A DNA stretch of 64,000 nt. Origin: Sarcophilus harrisii (taxonomy: Eukaryota > Chordata > Mammalia > Dasyuromorphia > Dasyuridae). How positions within the stretch are numbered: position 1 is the stretch's first letter; each line of letters begins with the position of its first letter. The position numbers and the translations under genes were made by a program. The notes beneath the pieces were generated by a model. The model ran no database searches. It saw only the letters and a list, made by a program, of their open reading frames with translations, and was not told the origin of the DNA. The stretch covers positions 56,198,539-56,262,538 of the forward strand of contig NC_045427.1 in NCBI RefSeq assembly GCF_902635505.1, given 5' to 3'. Shown here in pieces: positions 13,493 to 24,200 of the stretch.

Positions 13493-13890
13493 TGTTTGGG
13501 GCAAAAAGACCTACCTAAATTGACTACTACAGAGATCACTCATAGAAAGCAGAATTATTTATTAGAATCTCGAGAAGCGGACCCTGTCCTGGTCTGCTAG
13601 CAAAATTTCACAGCAGGATAGGGCCAGAGCCTTGAAAATACTTAAAGCTTTTTTATACATTTCAGACAAAGAACCTCCAAAATCCCACTTCTATATGTTG
13701 TGATTGGTCACATAAATCTACTGTTCCCCTAGTTGGTCAGTGGAATGTAGTAGACAAAGTGATATATACAGCTTCTTCGGCCCTGTAGTCCAGGCCTTAT
13801 TTAAAATCATGTGATTCCAGAGAAGTTGAAACTGAGGCCCATAAGGTTTGATCTACTTTAGAATCTGTAAGTTCTTCACCTTTTCCCACA
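13493..13890 (-). mobile_element. Solo LTR fossil inside L1
   Basis: The L1 text stops at 'gatgcccat' and resumes at 'acccatcaattg', giving a short imperfect target duplication. The ends are TGTTTGGGG and TTTTCCCACA. On the minus strand TATAAAAAAG and AATAAA occur in LTR order. No internal region. Family not assigned. Confidence 0.65.
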
Positions 13891-14502
13891 TACCCATCAA
13901 TTGAAGAATGCCTGAATAAATTGTGGTATATGAATGTTAAAGAATATTATTGTTCTGTAAGAAATGATCAGCAGGATGATTTCAGAAAGGCCTGGAGAAA
14001 CTTATATGAACTGATGCTGAGTGAAATAAGCAGGACCAGGAGATCATTATAACTTAAACAACAATACTATATGATGATCAATTCTGATGAACATGGCCCT
14101 CTTCAACAATGAGATGAAACAAATCATTTCTAATGGAGCAGTAATAAATTGAACCAGCTACACCCAGCTAAAGAACTCTGGGAAATGAGTGTGAACCACT
14201 ACATAGAATTCCCAATCCTCTTTTTGTCCACCTACATTTTTTATTTCCTTCACAGGTTATTTGTACACTATTTCAAAGTCCAATTCTTCTTGTACAGCAA
14301 AATAACTGTGTGGACATGTATACTTATATTGTATTTAACATATATTTTAACATAGCATGTATTGTTCTACCTGCCATCTGGGGGAGGGGGTGGAGAAAGG
14401 AGGGGAAAAATTGGAACAAAAGGTTTTGCAATTGCCAATGCTGAAAAATTACCCATGCATATATCTTGTAAATAAAAAGCTATTAAAAAAGTGTTGTGTA
14501 TC

Positions 14503-15250
14503 TCATTATTAAACATTAGCACAGTCTTGTCTAGATCTCATTTGCTTCCATCTTCTGTAGCAGTTTGCATTTCCTTACTCCTCTATTCTTCAAACTTTTT
14601 CTATCTACTAGCTTCCTTCTCCCAGCTGAACTCTTAGAAAAAACTATCTATACCCACTACTTCCATTGCTTCTCTTAAGTCCCTTTTCACCTCTTTGCAA
14701 CCTGACTTTAGACTGTATCACTCAGTTGAAACTGCTCTTTCCAAAGTTACCAATAGTTTCTTATATGATCTGATTACAGTTTTTTCAGTCCTCATCCTTC
14801 TCAAATTTTGTTTACTTTGGCATTGTTGACTACTTTGAAATTCTTTTCTTCTTGGATTTTTGTGATACCCTCCTAGTTCTCCTCCTACCCAGCTTAATCA
14901 GTTCTCAATCTTTTTACTGATTTATCAACCAGATCATGCTGCCTAACTGGAGTGTTTACCAAGACACTATATTAGGCCCCCTACACTTCTCTCTTTACAT
15001 ACTCTCTTTATCTCATTTGATGATTCTATGTATTGTGTTTAATTATCACCTTTATACTGATGATTCCTAGGTGTATCTCTTCTGCCCCAAACTTCCTCTC
15101 AGTTTTAATCACATTTATCATCTGCCTATTGAGTAGTTTAAACTGAATATCCCCAGAGATATCTCAAGTAATATTTATTATCTTTCTCCCAAAGTCCACC
15201 CTTCTTCTAAAGATGCCTATTTCTGTAGAAGTTCCAACACAGTTCTTTTT
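14503..15250 (+). mobile_element. L2 LINE relic, plus strand
   Basis: Blocks match the mammalian L2 RT region as remembered: 'actgctctttccaaagttaccaatag', 'ccctcctagttctcctcctacc', 'actggagtgtttacca' and 'tgatgattcctaggtgtat'. It is old and has no open frame. Confidence 0.65.
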
Positions 15251-15397
15251 TGCTATCGTTCAGTCATTCTGACTGTGTCTGAGATTTTGAAACCCATTTG
15301 TGGTTTTTTTTTTTCTTTTTGCCAAATCTATTTTTAAGAAGTTGTCTTCTTCCAAAGGGGAGGACATGCCAGGTGTGTGTGTGTGTGTGGGGGGGGG
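15251..15397 (-). mobile_element. SINE and L1 scraps with (GT)n
   Basis: About 15253-15325 resembles the distal part of an antisense MAR1-type SINE. About 15325-15355 is an L1-like piece repeated at 15853-15885. A (GT)n/G-run lies at 15373-15398. Confidence 0.4.
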
Positions 15398-15829
15398 TTG
15401 GTTCAGAAATGGTGAGGGATCACCATTTAATAAAAAAGCTGGAGAGATCTCTAGAAGCAAAGCAAAATTTATTATACATTCTTGGGAGAAGGACGAGCAG
15501 ACAATGCAAGGGAAGAAGCACCTTCTGGGACAGGGTTAACACTTTTAATCCCTAATGCAAATACCCCCTCTCACCATTGACCCTCATCCTCATTGGCTGA
15601 GGATCTTACATTCTAAACTTGGGAACTACCCAAGAAATTGAACTTGACCAATAAGTACATAGTTGCCCATACTTGACAATAGGGAGAAAATGATGTCATG
15701 GGAGAATAGCCCGAAGGGGACTTAAGTATGCCCTTGACTCAATCTTCAAAGTCCTTCAGGCCTCCACAAACTCTGAAGTAGATGAAGCCTTATTCGATTT
15801 TCACAACTGTCTTGAAAGATCTCACCTCA
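15398..15829 (-). mobile_element. Solo LTR fossil, copy B (related to 6818-7287)
   Basis: It aligns end to end with copy A with scattered differences and small indels, in the same minus orientation. No internal region adjoins it. Confidence 0.65.
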
Positions 15830-15839
15830 TCTCTTTCAG

Positions 15840-16750
15840 GGGGAATACCCTTCTATTTCACCAAATCTATTTTTAAAGGAGTTGTTTTCAATTTTTGTGC
15901 CCCCTACCCCCAGCTGTTACAACATAGCTTTCATTTCTTTCCCCAATTTTTCTTCTATCTCTCTTATTTGATTTTTTAAAAAATCTTTGCTGAGGCAATT
16001 GGGGTTAAATGAGTTGCCCAGGGCCACACAGCTAGGAAGTGTTAAGTGTCTGAGATCAAATTTGAACTCAGGTCCTCCTGACTTCAGGTTTGATCCTCTA
16101 TTCACTGCACCACCCAGCTGCCCCTCTCTTGATTTTTAAGATTCTTTCTAAGATCTTCGAAGAGAAATTTTTGAGCTTGAGATCAATTCATATTCATTCC
16201 CTTTTGAGGCATCACATGTACGTATGTTGCCATTGCTGTCGTCTTCTGTGTTTGTGTTCTTATCTTCTCTGTCACCATTATAGCTTTCTACAGTCAGGGC
16301 TCTTTTTGGCTTGTTGCTCATTTTTAAAAAGTGGAGCTCTGCTCTTAGGGCACAGGGAACATTGTTTCAAGCTTCTTTTGCTGGGAAGCAGGCATCATGT
16401 AGTTACTGGCTGTCTGTGCTGAAGTTTGCTTTTGCACTGGGGCTGGAGTCCTCATAGCTGGCCTGCTGAGTTAGGACCAAGGAGCCGAAATTATTGATCT
16501 GTGATATAGCTAAGAGTTTCCTGCTAGAGTGTCCTGCACTGGGCTATACCCTTTTACCCAAGTGAGTCAGAACTTTCCTGGAGTCTTTTTGCGTTATTTC
16601 AAGCTGGAAAATTGCTTCACTCCATTTGGGTTCTTGTCACTCTAGAATCTATTTAGAGGCTTGATTTCTTGTTGTTTCTGAGGGAAACCGGGGAGAGTTT
16701 AGGCAAGTTCCTAGCTTTTTTCAGCCATCTTGGCTTTACCCCTCCCCTTT
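15840..16750 (-). mobile_element. Antisense L1 5' end (5' UTR and ORF1 start) with SINE inserted
   Basis: About 15850-15985 is antisense ORF1 coiled coil. About 16125-16745 is the 5' UTR, whose minus-strand opening reads GGTAAAGCCAAGATGGCTG, an L1-type start with a YY1-like site. A marsupial SINE (15988-16124, minus strand) splits it. Confidence 0.6.
15988..16124 (-). mobile_element. tRNA-headed marsupial SINE
   Basis: The minus strand reads GGGGCAGCTGGGTGGTGCAGTG, then the core (ctgagttcaaatttgatctcag), and 'cacttaacactt...gtgtggccctgggcaac'. It is full length and well preserved. Confidence 0.85.
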
Positions 16751-16784
16751 CATTTGTTTTTTGTTTGTTTGTTTGTTTGTTTTT

Positions 16785-16985
16785 GAGGGGAGGTCAAAGA
16801 ACTAGAGTAGTGCCCATTTCCTTTTCCAACTCATTTGGCAAGTGAGGAAACTCAGGATTAAATAATTTGTCCAGAGTCACACAAATAATAAGTGTCTAAA
16901 GCCAGATTTGAACTCAGGAAGATCAGTCTTCCTGATTTCAGGTCCTGTACTCTTATTCACTGCACCCTGTAGCTGCCCTATCCTT
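16785..16985 (-). mobile_element. Marsupial SINE of MAR1 type, antisense
   Basis: The head 'tagggcagctacagggtgcagtg' lies on the minus strand at the right end. The distal part carries the lower-case landmarks 'ccatttccttttccaactcattt' and 'gaaactcaggattaaa'. Confidence 0.7.
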
Positions 16986-17700
16986 GTAGTCTCCTGTATT
17001 TATAACCTTGGCTTTGTACTTGATTTTTCACTCTTCCTACCTCATTCATTAACTTATCAAATCTTGTTCTTTTTTAAAACCTCTATCCCATATTTCACAC
17101 TTGACACCTTTCTACTCATATATCCCACCACATTAATTCAGACTCTCTGTGCCTGATGACTGTATAGCAAGTAGGTGCTTAATAAATATTTAATAACTAT
17201 TGATTGATTCATTCTTGAATAGTGGGCTAAAGAGGGACAGATAATGGCACAATGTGAGGCCTCCTACCTACAATCACTCCTTTACTCCTAAGGGTACATT
17301 CCCAGCTGTCTCTGGGAGAGTTGTACCTCTCCTGGCATAGCTTACATACCAGAACAGGGAAGAATGAACTCTGTACTGCCACTACATGGCTGTGGACGGT
17401 CCCTGCTGGCCCTATTTTGTTCCTGTCACAGCGGTATCCTCCTCATTAAGGGCCCCCAGGGTATTCTCCGATTTCTGTCTTCTACTTATAGATTATTCTT
17501 CTATGGGCCTTGTTTCCTAAGAAAGTCTTTTTAAGGCTTCTCCTTCATGCTTGTGCAGGCTACCAGAATTGCTCATTCTATTTCTGGTTAGGGATCCCAG
17601 TACATATAATAAAATACAAACGCTGTTGTGTAATCCTCTAAAAGTCTGATCTGGTATCTTCAATGAATCAACAAGTATGGAACAAATTCAGTTCCATCTA
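16986..17700. other. L2 3' end and unassigned sequence
   Basis: About 16986-17215 ends in 'gtaggtgcttaataaatatttaat', the typical L2 3' end on the plus strand. About 17216-17700 is unassigned. Confidence 0.5.
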
Positions 17701-18280
17701 GGAGAGGCCTTGTGGCATTGTGGAAAGAACACTAGACCTGGATTAGCATCACATCCTGACTGTGCTACATATGTATCCTTGGCCAACTAAATTCCTCCTC
17801 GATAAAATAGGCAGTTGGACTAGATCTCTAAGATACTTTCCAATTCTGTGTACATAACAATAAAAGGTTACATTTTTACAGACTTTTAAGGTTAAAAAAG
17901 TATTTGATGTTGATATCCTGTGAAACTCATGACAATTCTTTGGGGTATGTATTGTAAATATAATTATTTGCATTTTGTAGGTGAATTCAAAGAAGTACAG
18001 AGAGATAAAGTCACTTGCCCACATCTAAGTGGTACAATGGATAAGAGCTTTGGATCAGGAGTAAGATCTGTGTTCAAATTCAGCCTTAGATTCTTAGCTA
18101 TGTGTCTCTAGGCTGATTCATTTAATCTCTATCAGCCTCAGTTTCTTCAATTTAAGATGAAGATTATAATAGCACCTATCTCCCAGGATTGGTGTGAGGA
18201 TCAAGTGAGATAAAATTTGTAAAATGCTTAGCACAGTGTATGGCAAAAAGTAGGTGCTTTTCTACATATATTTAGCAAAT
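17701..18280 (+). mobile_element. Cluster of MIR-type SINE relics
   Basis: Three adjacent old units (about 17705-17865, 17870-18025 and 18030-18260) carry tRNA-like heads and MIR-style blocks such as 'atttaatctctatcagcctcag' and 'tcccaggattggtgtgaggatcaa'. Confidence 0.55.
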
Positions 18281-18358
18281 GGTTGAGATGAGACAAAACC
18301 ATATTTTTTTTCTTTTTCTTTTTTATTAAAGCTTTTTATTTTTCAAAACATATTCATG

Positions 18359-18478
18359 GGGGCAGCTAGTTAGTATAGTAGATAGAGCTGAAGTCTACTG
18401 GAGGACCTGAGTTCAAATGTGCCTCAGACAAGGAATACTTACTTCCTGGCTCCCTCAGCAAAAAAACAAAAACAAAAA
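18359..18478 (+). mobile_element. tRNA-headed marsupial SINE in L1
   Basis: It reads ggggcagctagttagtatag and continues through 'acctgagttcaaat' to an A/C-rich tail. Imperfect copies of the L1 sequence aaaacatattcatggg lie on both sides. Confidence 0.7.
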
Positions 18479-18900
18479 CAAAACTATGTGTGGGCAATTC
18501 TTCAACATTAGCCCTTGCAAAACCCGTTGTTCAAATTTTCCCACCTTCCCCTAGATGGCAAGTAGTCCAATATATGTTAAATCCAATCTATGCGTACACA
18601 TTCATGCAATTATTATGCTGCACAAGAAAAAAAAAGAAGCAAAACAAAATGTAAGCAAACAAGAGAGAGTGATCCACACACTGCTCCCACGGTTCTCTCT
18701 CTGGGTGTAGATGGCTCTCTTCATCACTGAAAATTCCAACTGGTTTGAATCATCCCATTGTTGAAGAGCCAAGACCTAGTCAGAATTGATCATCCTATAA
18801 TCTTGCTGTTGCCGTGTACAATGATCTCCTGGTCCTGCTCATTTCACTCAGCATCGGTTTCTGTAAGTCTCTCCAGGCCTCTCTGAAATCCTCCTGCTGG

Positions 18901-19610
18901 TGTTTCTACTGGGCTTATACCCCAAAGAGATACTAAAGAAGGGAAAGGGACCTGTATGTGCCAAAATGTTTGTGGCAGCCCTGTTTGTAGTGGCTAGAAG
19001 CTGGAAAATGAATGGATGCCCATCAATTGGAGAATGGTTGGGTAAATTGTGGTATATGAATGTTATGGAATATTATTGTTCTGTAAGAAACGACCAGTAG
19101 GATGAATACAGAGAGGATTGACGAGACTTGCATGAACTGATGCTAAGTGAAATGAGCAGAACCAGGAGATCATTATATACCTCAACAGCAATACTATATG
19201 AGGATGTATTCTGATGGAAGGGGATTTCTTCAACAAAGACAAGATCTAACTTAGTTTCAATTGATCAAGGATGGACAGAAGCAACTACACCCAGAGAAGG
19301 AACACTGGGAAATGAATGTAAACTGCTTGCATTTTTGTTCTTCTTCCCAGGTTATTTATACTTTCTAAATCCAATTCTCCTTGAGCAAGAAGAAAACTGT
19401 TCAGTTCTGCACACATGTATTGTATCTAAGATCTACTGTAATCTATTTAACATGTATAGGACTACTTGCCATCTTTGGGGAGAGGGCGGAGGGAGGGAGG
19501 GGAAAAATCGGAACAGAAGTGAGTGCAAGGGATAATGTTGTAAAAAACTACCCTGGCATGGGTTCTGTCAATAAAAAGTTATTTAAAAAAAATAAAAAAT
19601 AAAAAAAAAA
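18901..19610 (+). mobile_element. L1 3' end inserted in L1, 17 bp target duplication
   Basis: tgaaatcctcctgctgg occurs at 18884-18900 and 19611-19627. The insert encodes LLGLYPKEILKKGKGPVCAK and ends 'ctgtcaataaaaagtt' plus an A-rich tail. Same subfamily as 11762-12549. Confidence 0.9.
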
Positions 19611-19740
19611 TGAAATCCTCCTGCTGGTCATTTCTTTTCTATAACATTCATTTACCATAACTTATTCAGCCGGTCTCCCGCTGACGGGCGTCCGCTCAGT
19701 TTCATTTTCCGGCCACTGCAAAAAGGACAAAGCCAAATGT

Positions 19741-20089
19741 TTCAAAGAGGAATCTAGAACTCCTTCTACTACAACATTACGCCTCTTGTGCAGCCCTGAC
19801 CAGTGAAGGAGATAGGAGGATAAATGAGACAGTCCGCTAAGGAAAATGTACACAAATCAAAAAGAGAGGCAGGCTAGGACGAGTCCATAGAACACGCGGG
19901 GGGAAGAAGCTAGCAGAGTTGGAAGAGATCATTTAGAAGAGTGCGAGTGGGTCAGACACTGGGCTAAGTAATCAACCAGTCAGTAAACATTTAATAAGCG
20001 CCTACTGTGTGCCAGTTTCTGATTTAAGGCTGGGGACACAAAAAAAGGCACAGACAGTTTCTGCAACAGGCTTTTCTTCCCGCCCCCAG
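19741..20089. other. Unassigned, with antisense L2 end before the CENPT promoter
   Basis: About 19976-20062 reads 'gtaaacatttaataagcgcctactgtgtgccag', the antisense of an L2 3' end. The rest is unassigned. Confidence 0.5.
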
Positions 20090-20235
20090 CGGTCAGCGGC
20101 TGAGAACTACATTTCCCGTGAGGCTGGGCAGCTGTGCTCGCGATATTTAGCTTAAACTGAAGGCGGGAGGGCGGATGCCGCGGTCCCCGGCGGGGCTCGA
20201 AGAGCGTCTGCGTTGTTCCCCGTCTGGCTCCGTGG
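20090..20235 (+). promoter_or_regulatory. CENPT CpG-island promoter with ZNF143/THAP11-type motif
   Basis: GC and CpG content rise sharply from about 20.08 kb. At 20106-20118 there is ACTACATTTCCCG, close to the ACTACAATTCCCAG core bound by ZNF143 and THAP11. No TATA box is evident, as usual for housekeeping CpG promoters. The exact start site is not determined. Confidence 0.6.
20120..20234 (+). other. CENPT: CENPT first (non-coding) exon, approximate 5' end
   Basis: This CpG-rich exon ends in a good donor (GTAAGG from 20235) downstream of a promoter-like block. The next exon starts after an acceptor at 21216 or 21231 and carries the CENPT ATG at 21240. The transcription start was not determined; about 20.12-20.16 kb is inferred from the promoter motif and the GC rise. 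Confidence 0.6.
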
Positions 20236-21234
20236 TAAGGCCGTCCCGACTCCCATTCGCCCCCTCCTTTCTCCCGTCCGGTGGCGGTGGAGCCTCGAGC
20301 CGGCCACCTGGGTCATCCCTGGCCCCGCCCGCGGCTCCATCGCGGGGGGGGGCGGGGAGAAGCGGGCGCTGACCTGGTTCTCGGACTACTTCCTCCCGAC
20401 TTCGTCTCCCTTGAGCCCCACCCTCTCCTCCCCACGTCCCCTTCTTAACCCCTACCCCCGTGCCTCACTCCACGCTCTCTCGGGAACACTTCCCTCCCCC
20501 CCGCAGCTCGAGGGGGCTCCCTGTCCCATCCCACGGGTTCCATTCCAAGAGGACCTACTGATCTTATCCATTGGGCCCGCCCCGCCCCGCCCTCCGCCCG
20601 AGCCCGCCCCCCTGAGCCCGCCCCCCCGAGTCCGCCCCCCTGAGCCCGCCCCGCCTGAGCCCCAAGCTGAGCTGGGGTGTCTTCAACTCAGGGGTCCCCG
20701 ACGTTGCCCCTTCCCCGGGCTCCCTCCTCACCGGCCCCGGCCCACCCGGGGTTCCTTGCCAACGACTTTGCCCATGCCTGTATCCCACCCAGAAGATACC
20801 CCAGCCCACGGAATCTCCCACCCAGGTATCGCCCAGCCTATTGCCTTTTCCTTCTCCTCTACCCCCTCCCACTACCACTCCGGGCCGTCTCCGATGTTCC
20901 CCTTCTGCTGCCCCTGGGCACCCCCCCAACCCCTTCGGAACCTCACTTGGGTTGACCCTTTACCCCCTTCTTCCCCGAGGGTACTTGGAGGTACTGGCCT
21001 GTCCCCATGGTCCCAGTTCTGGCCTCCCCCTCCCCTTGTGGCCCCTTCCTTGAGCCCCCTCACCCAGGCCCTGTTTGTTTTGTGCTTCGACTCACCCCAG
21101 CATCCTGGTACTGCCCGACTCTACTTATTCCTCCAAGGCTTCTCTCTATCCCCACTTACCACTCCCAATGAAGGAGGCTTTCTGAGGACCCTAGCCTCAA
21201 ATTTGATCCTTCCCAGGTGATTTCATCCCAGTGA
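20175..21234 (+). CDS. Short upstream ORF in the CENPT 5' leader (spliced)
   Basis: An ATG at 20175 opens a 20-codon frame to the exon 1 donor at 20234. After splicing it meets TGA at 21232-21234 with either plausible acceptor (exon 2 beginning at 21217 or 21232), giving a 20-25 residue peptide. The stop lies five bases before the CENPT ATG. Its start context is weak (C at -3, C at +4), so leaky scanning or reinitiation at CENPT is likely. A regulatory role is inference, and it depends on transcription starting upstream of 20175. Confidence 0.4.
20235..21216 (+). other. CENPT intron 1: GC- and pyrimidine-rich, with GC-box minisatellite
   Basis: The intron is C-rich and low in stops, so several long but meaningless open frames run through it. 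At about 20575-20664 a 15-17 bp unit (GAGCCCGCCCCCCT-like) is repeated four to five times, each carrying an Sp1-type GC box. No interspersed repeat was seen. Confidence 0.6.
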
Positions 21235-21239
21235 ACAAC

Positions 21240-24200
21240 ATGGAGTTTCTCTCTGAGAATGAAGGGAGCACTAAGACTTTGCTTCATCATGTGCTGGAGA
21301 TGCAGCCTTTAAGCTCCCCTGTCTCATCTAACACCAGGCTAAGGTTAGTCCCTCAGCCCTTGGCCCTGTGACAGTCACATTAATCGAAGGGCTCTCTCTC
21401 CACAACTCTTGGATGTTGTTAGCACTGCCTGTGGTCAGTCAGCAAGCACAGATGGCCCTACTGGACATTGTGGGGACATTTAAAAACAAAACAAACATGG
21501 AAATTTTTCCATATAATGGTGGTGAGTACAATTAGGTGTGCTAGTTTATAATTTGTTGGGGGGTGGCTATTTTACATATATGCATTTTATTATATGTTTT
21601 AAATACTAATAATTTAAGTAAAAATACTTATTAAAATATACATATTTTACATATATACATATTTTAGGACAGCATGGACTAATGGTTGTTGAGTCCTGTC
21701 CAACTCTTCGGGGACCCTTTTGGGTTTTTCTTGACAAAAATACTGGAAGGGTTTGCCATCTCCTTCAACTGTTTGATGGATGAGGAACCTGAGGCAAACA
21801 AGGTTAAGAGTCCCTCAGCTAGTAAGTGTCTGAGGTTAGATTTGAACTCATGAAGATGAGGCTTCCTGACTGCAGCCCCAAGGATCTATGGTGCCATCCC
21901 AGGGCTGTCCCAGGGTCTAATGGAAAGAATGTCAGATTTGGATACAGGAGAGATCTCTACTGAAATGCTGCTTCTGAAACTGGTTCTAGTGTTATATTAA
22001 GTCATCATGGACCTGTCTTTTTCTATGATGGGGGGCATAATAAGACCTCTATCTACAAGATTGTTGGAATGAGCCATGGGACAATGTACTGAAAGTTCTT
22101 TTAAGAGCTTCATAAATGTATGTGGCCTGGCTTTCCGATCTCCCTTTTGTCTTATCTTCAAGGGTACCTATTATAGTTTGATTGTCAAAGTTAATTACCA
22201 TAAAAGGTTTTAGATCTAGAGGGGATCTTAGGAATCACTTAGTCAAACCTTATTTTGCAGATGAAAAAAATTGAATAATAGAGGCTTGAAATGATTTGAT
22301 AGGCACAAGGAAGCTTACTCCGAGTGTGCTCTGCAAACTTTTAAAGATATATGTTAAGGGCCTCAATATTAGCATGACAGATAAAGCATATTAAATACCT
22401 ACTATGTGCTAGGCATACAAGAGACAGTTCTTACTTTCAAGAACTTTACATTTTTATTGGGGATGGCACATAAAGGAGATTTAGGAGGAGGGGAGGGTTA
22501 TGGGTCCTGTTTCCTGGGTGTCCTGAAGATGAGCCTCATTCCTCCTTAGATAAAGTGAAAGGTCACCTATGAGAGCCCAGCATAGTTCCAGGGGCTGAGA
22601 TATTTTTAAGAGTATTTTTGACATTCCTATGGACACAAGTAGGATTGGTCTGATTAGAACAAGACACTTCTAGTAACAGCCCTATTTCTGAGACTCCTTA
22701 AATGACTGTATTCTTTTTTAGCAAGCGAAGTCTTTCCTTATCCACAAACCATCCATGCCGTAACCCACGTGCTTCTCTGCCTAACTCACTTCCGAGTAAG
22801 CAAACAAAGGTAAACATTAAAGATTCCCTTATCTCCCGTCTGAGAGACAGGGAAAAGTGTACTATGCCTTTCTCTGGCCTGGAAATTGAGAATACAACCC
22901 CAGCCTATTGTTGTTTCCATTTCTTCTGACTGTTGTTGACCCTATTTTGGGTTTTCATGGTAAAGATACTGGAATAGTTAGCCATTTTCTTCTCCAGCTT
23001 ATTTTATAGGTGAGGTAACAAACAGTGTTAAGTGACCGCCAAGGGTCACACGGTTAGTACATGTCTAAAGCCAGTTTGAATTCAGGTTTTCCTGACTAGG
23101 CCTGGTCTTCAATTCATTGTGCCACCTAGATGCCCAAAGATGGTGAGGATTTGGCCTAGCTAAGCAGAGCCTTCAAGCCTATAAAAGTGCTGTACTTAAG
23201 AGCATGGGACTTGGAGAAAGAAAACCTGAATATGAATTTTTTCTCTGGTACTAGCAGAGAAGCTTGCCTAAGACCAGAAAAATTTGATCTTGCTCACCTT
23301 TAAAATGAGGGTAGTGATCTTTGCACTGTCTACCTTATTGAGCTGTCTGTAAAGAATTATATAAACCTTAATGATACAGAATTGTGAGTTATTATTGGGG
23401 TTGTTTGAATCCTGGTTGGACTTCAGCTCAAAATGGGAGAAATTGGATCCATGGATAACTGATTTACTGGGGGTACTGATTCCAGGCCTATAGGGAATAG
23501 ATCTGCCCAAAATAGGTACTTCAGTATTGACATGCTTATTTATTCCTTGTATGCCCTCTGTAGCCAGCACCTGCTCAGCAAAAGGACATTGGAGCTAATG
23601 CTCAGTTCTTTGACTTCTTGGAAGAAGGCACACCCAGGAATCTTCTGAAGAAAATCCTGCAGACTGGTGAGCCAAAGTCTGGGCATCTGGGGTGCTGGTT
23701 GAAACTCCATGGCAGAATATGCAGCCTGAGGGTGTTCCAAACCAAGATGTAGGTGATATAGGTAATTGTCTCTTCAGAGAAAGATTCCTATTCTCTCTAG
23801 AGATAGCTTGTTCCTCTCCAGAACAAGACAGCATGGTGTCAGGGGCTGCTGAAATAGAAGAGATAGGTTCCCATTGACCCTTGTTCCTAGGACCTCATTT
23901 TCATGCATGGGGATTCCAGCACCATTTCATGCTTTCTTTCAATGAGTGTCCTCTTTGTAGCTTCAGAAACCTCTGTCCTGGTACCTGCCTTGGTGAATTC
24001 ACAAGAGCCAGAACCTGTTGAGTTACAAGAGGAAAGCAAGTCTTTCAGGTCTGAGGCATTTTGAGAACTAAAAGCTTCCAGGAAAGCCACAGATCCAAGG
24101 AGCACCATACTGAAGATTGGCTCGCTTTCCTTTCAGCCTGGAGTTACAGCTTCCCGAGTCTGAGTCCTCTGTGACTGTAGCTCCAGAGTTTCTGGTTCAG

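Larger units (their letters stand above)
11164..14502 (+). mobile_element. 5'-truncated L1 from RT domain to 3' end, flanked by a target duplication
   Basis: The element 11180-14486 starts in ORF2 ([52 protein letters not shown]), continues at 12565-13490 and ends with AATAAAAAGCTATTAAAAA. aaaagtgttgtgcatc (11164-11179) and aaaagtgttgtgtatc (14487-14502) are the target-site copies. It hosts an L1 at 11762-12549 and an LTR at 13493-13890. Confidence 0.85.
18310..19740 (-). mobile_element. Antisense L1 3' end carrying a SINE and an L1 insertion
   Basis: Host pieces 18310-18358, 18479-18900 and 19611-19740 join into one antisense L1 3' UTR plus ORF2 end. A SINE (about 18359-18478) and a plus-strand L1 (18901-19610) interrupt it. 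Confidence 0.75.

Noticed and set aside
6818-15829. A provirus bounded by the two related LTRs
   Set aside because: The sequence between is LINE-derived and no retroviral gene was seen, so these are separate solo LTRs.
1-20080. THAP11, a neighbour of CENPT in human
   Set aside because: No THAP-domain coding sequence was recognised upstream of CENPT in this window.
20213-21220. 335-codon open frame in the CENPT 5' region
   Set aside because: It lies in C-rich, stop-poor intron 1, crosses a good donor, is low-complexity proline/serine, and matches no family I know.
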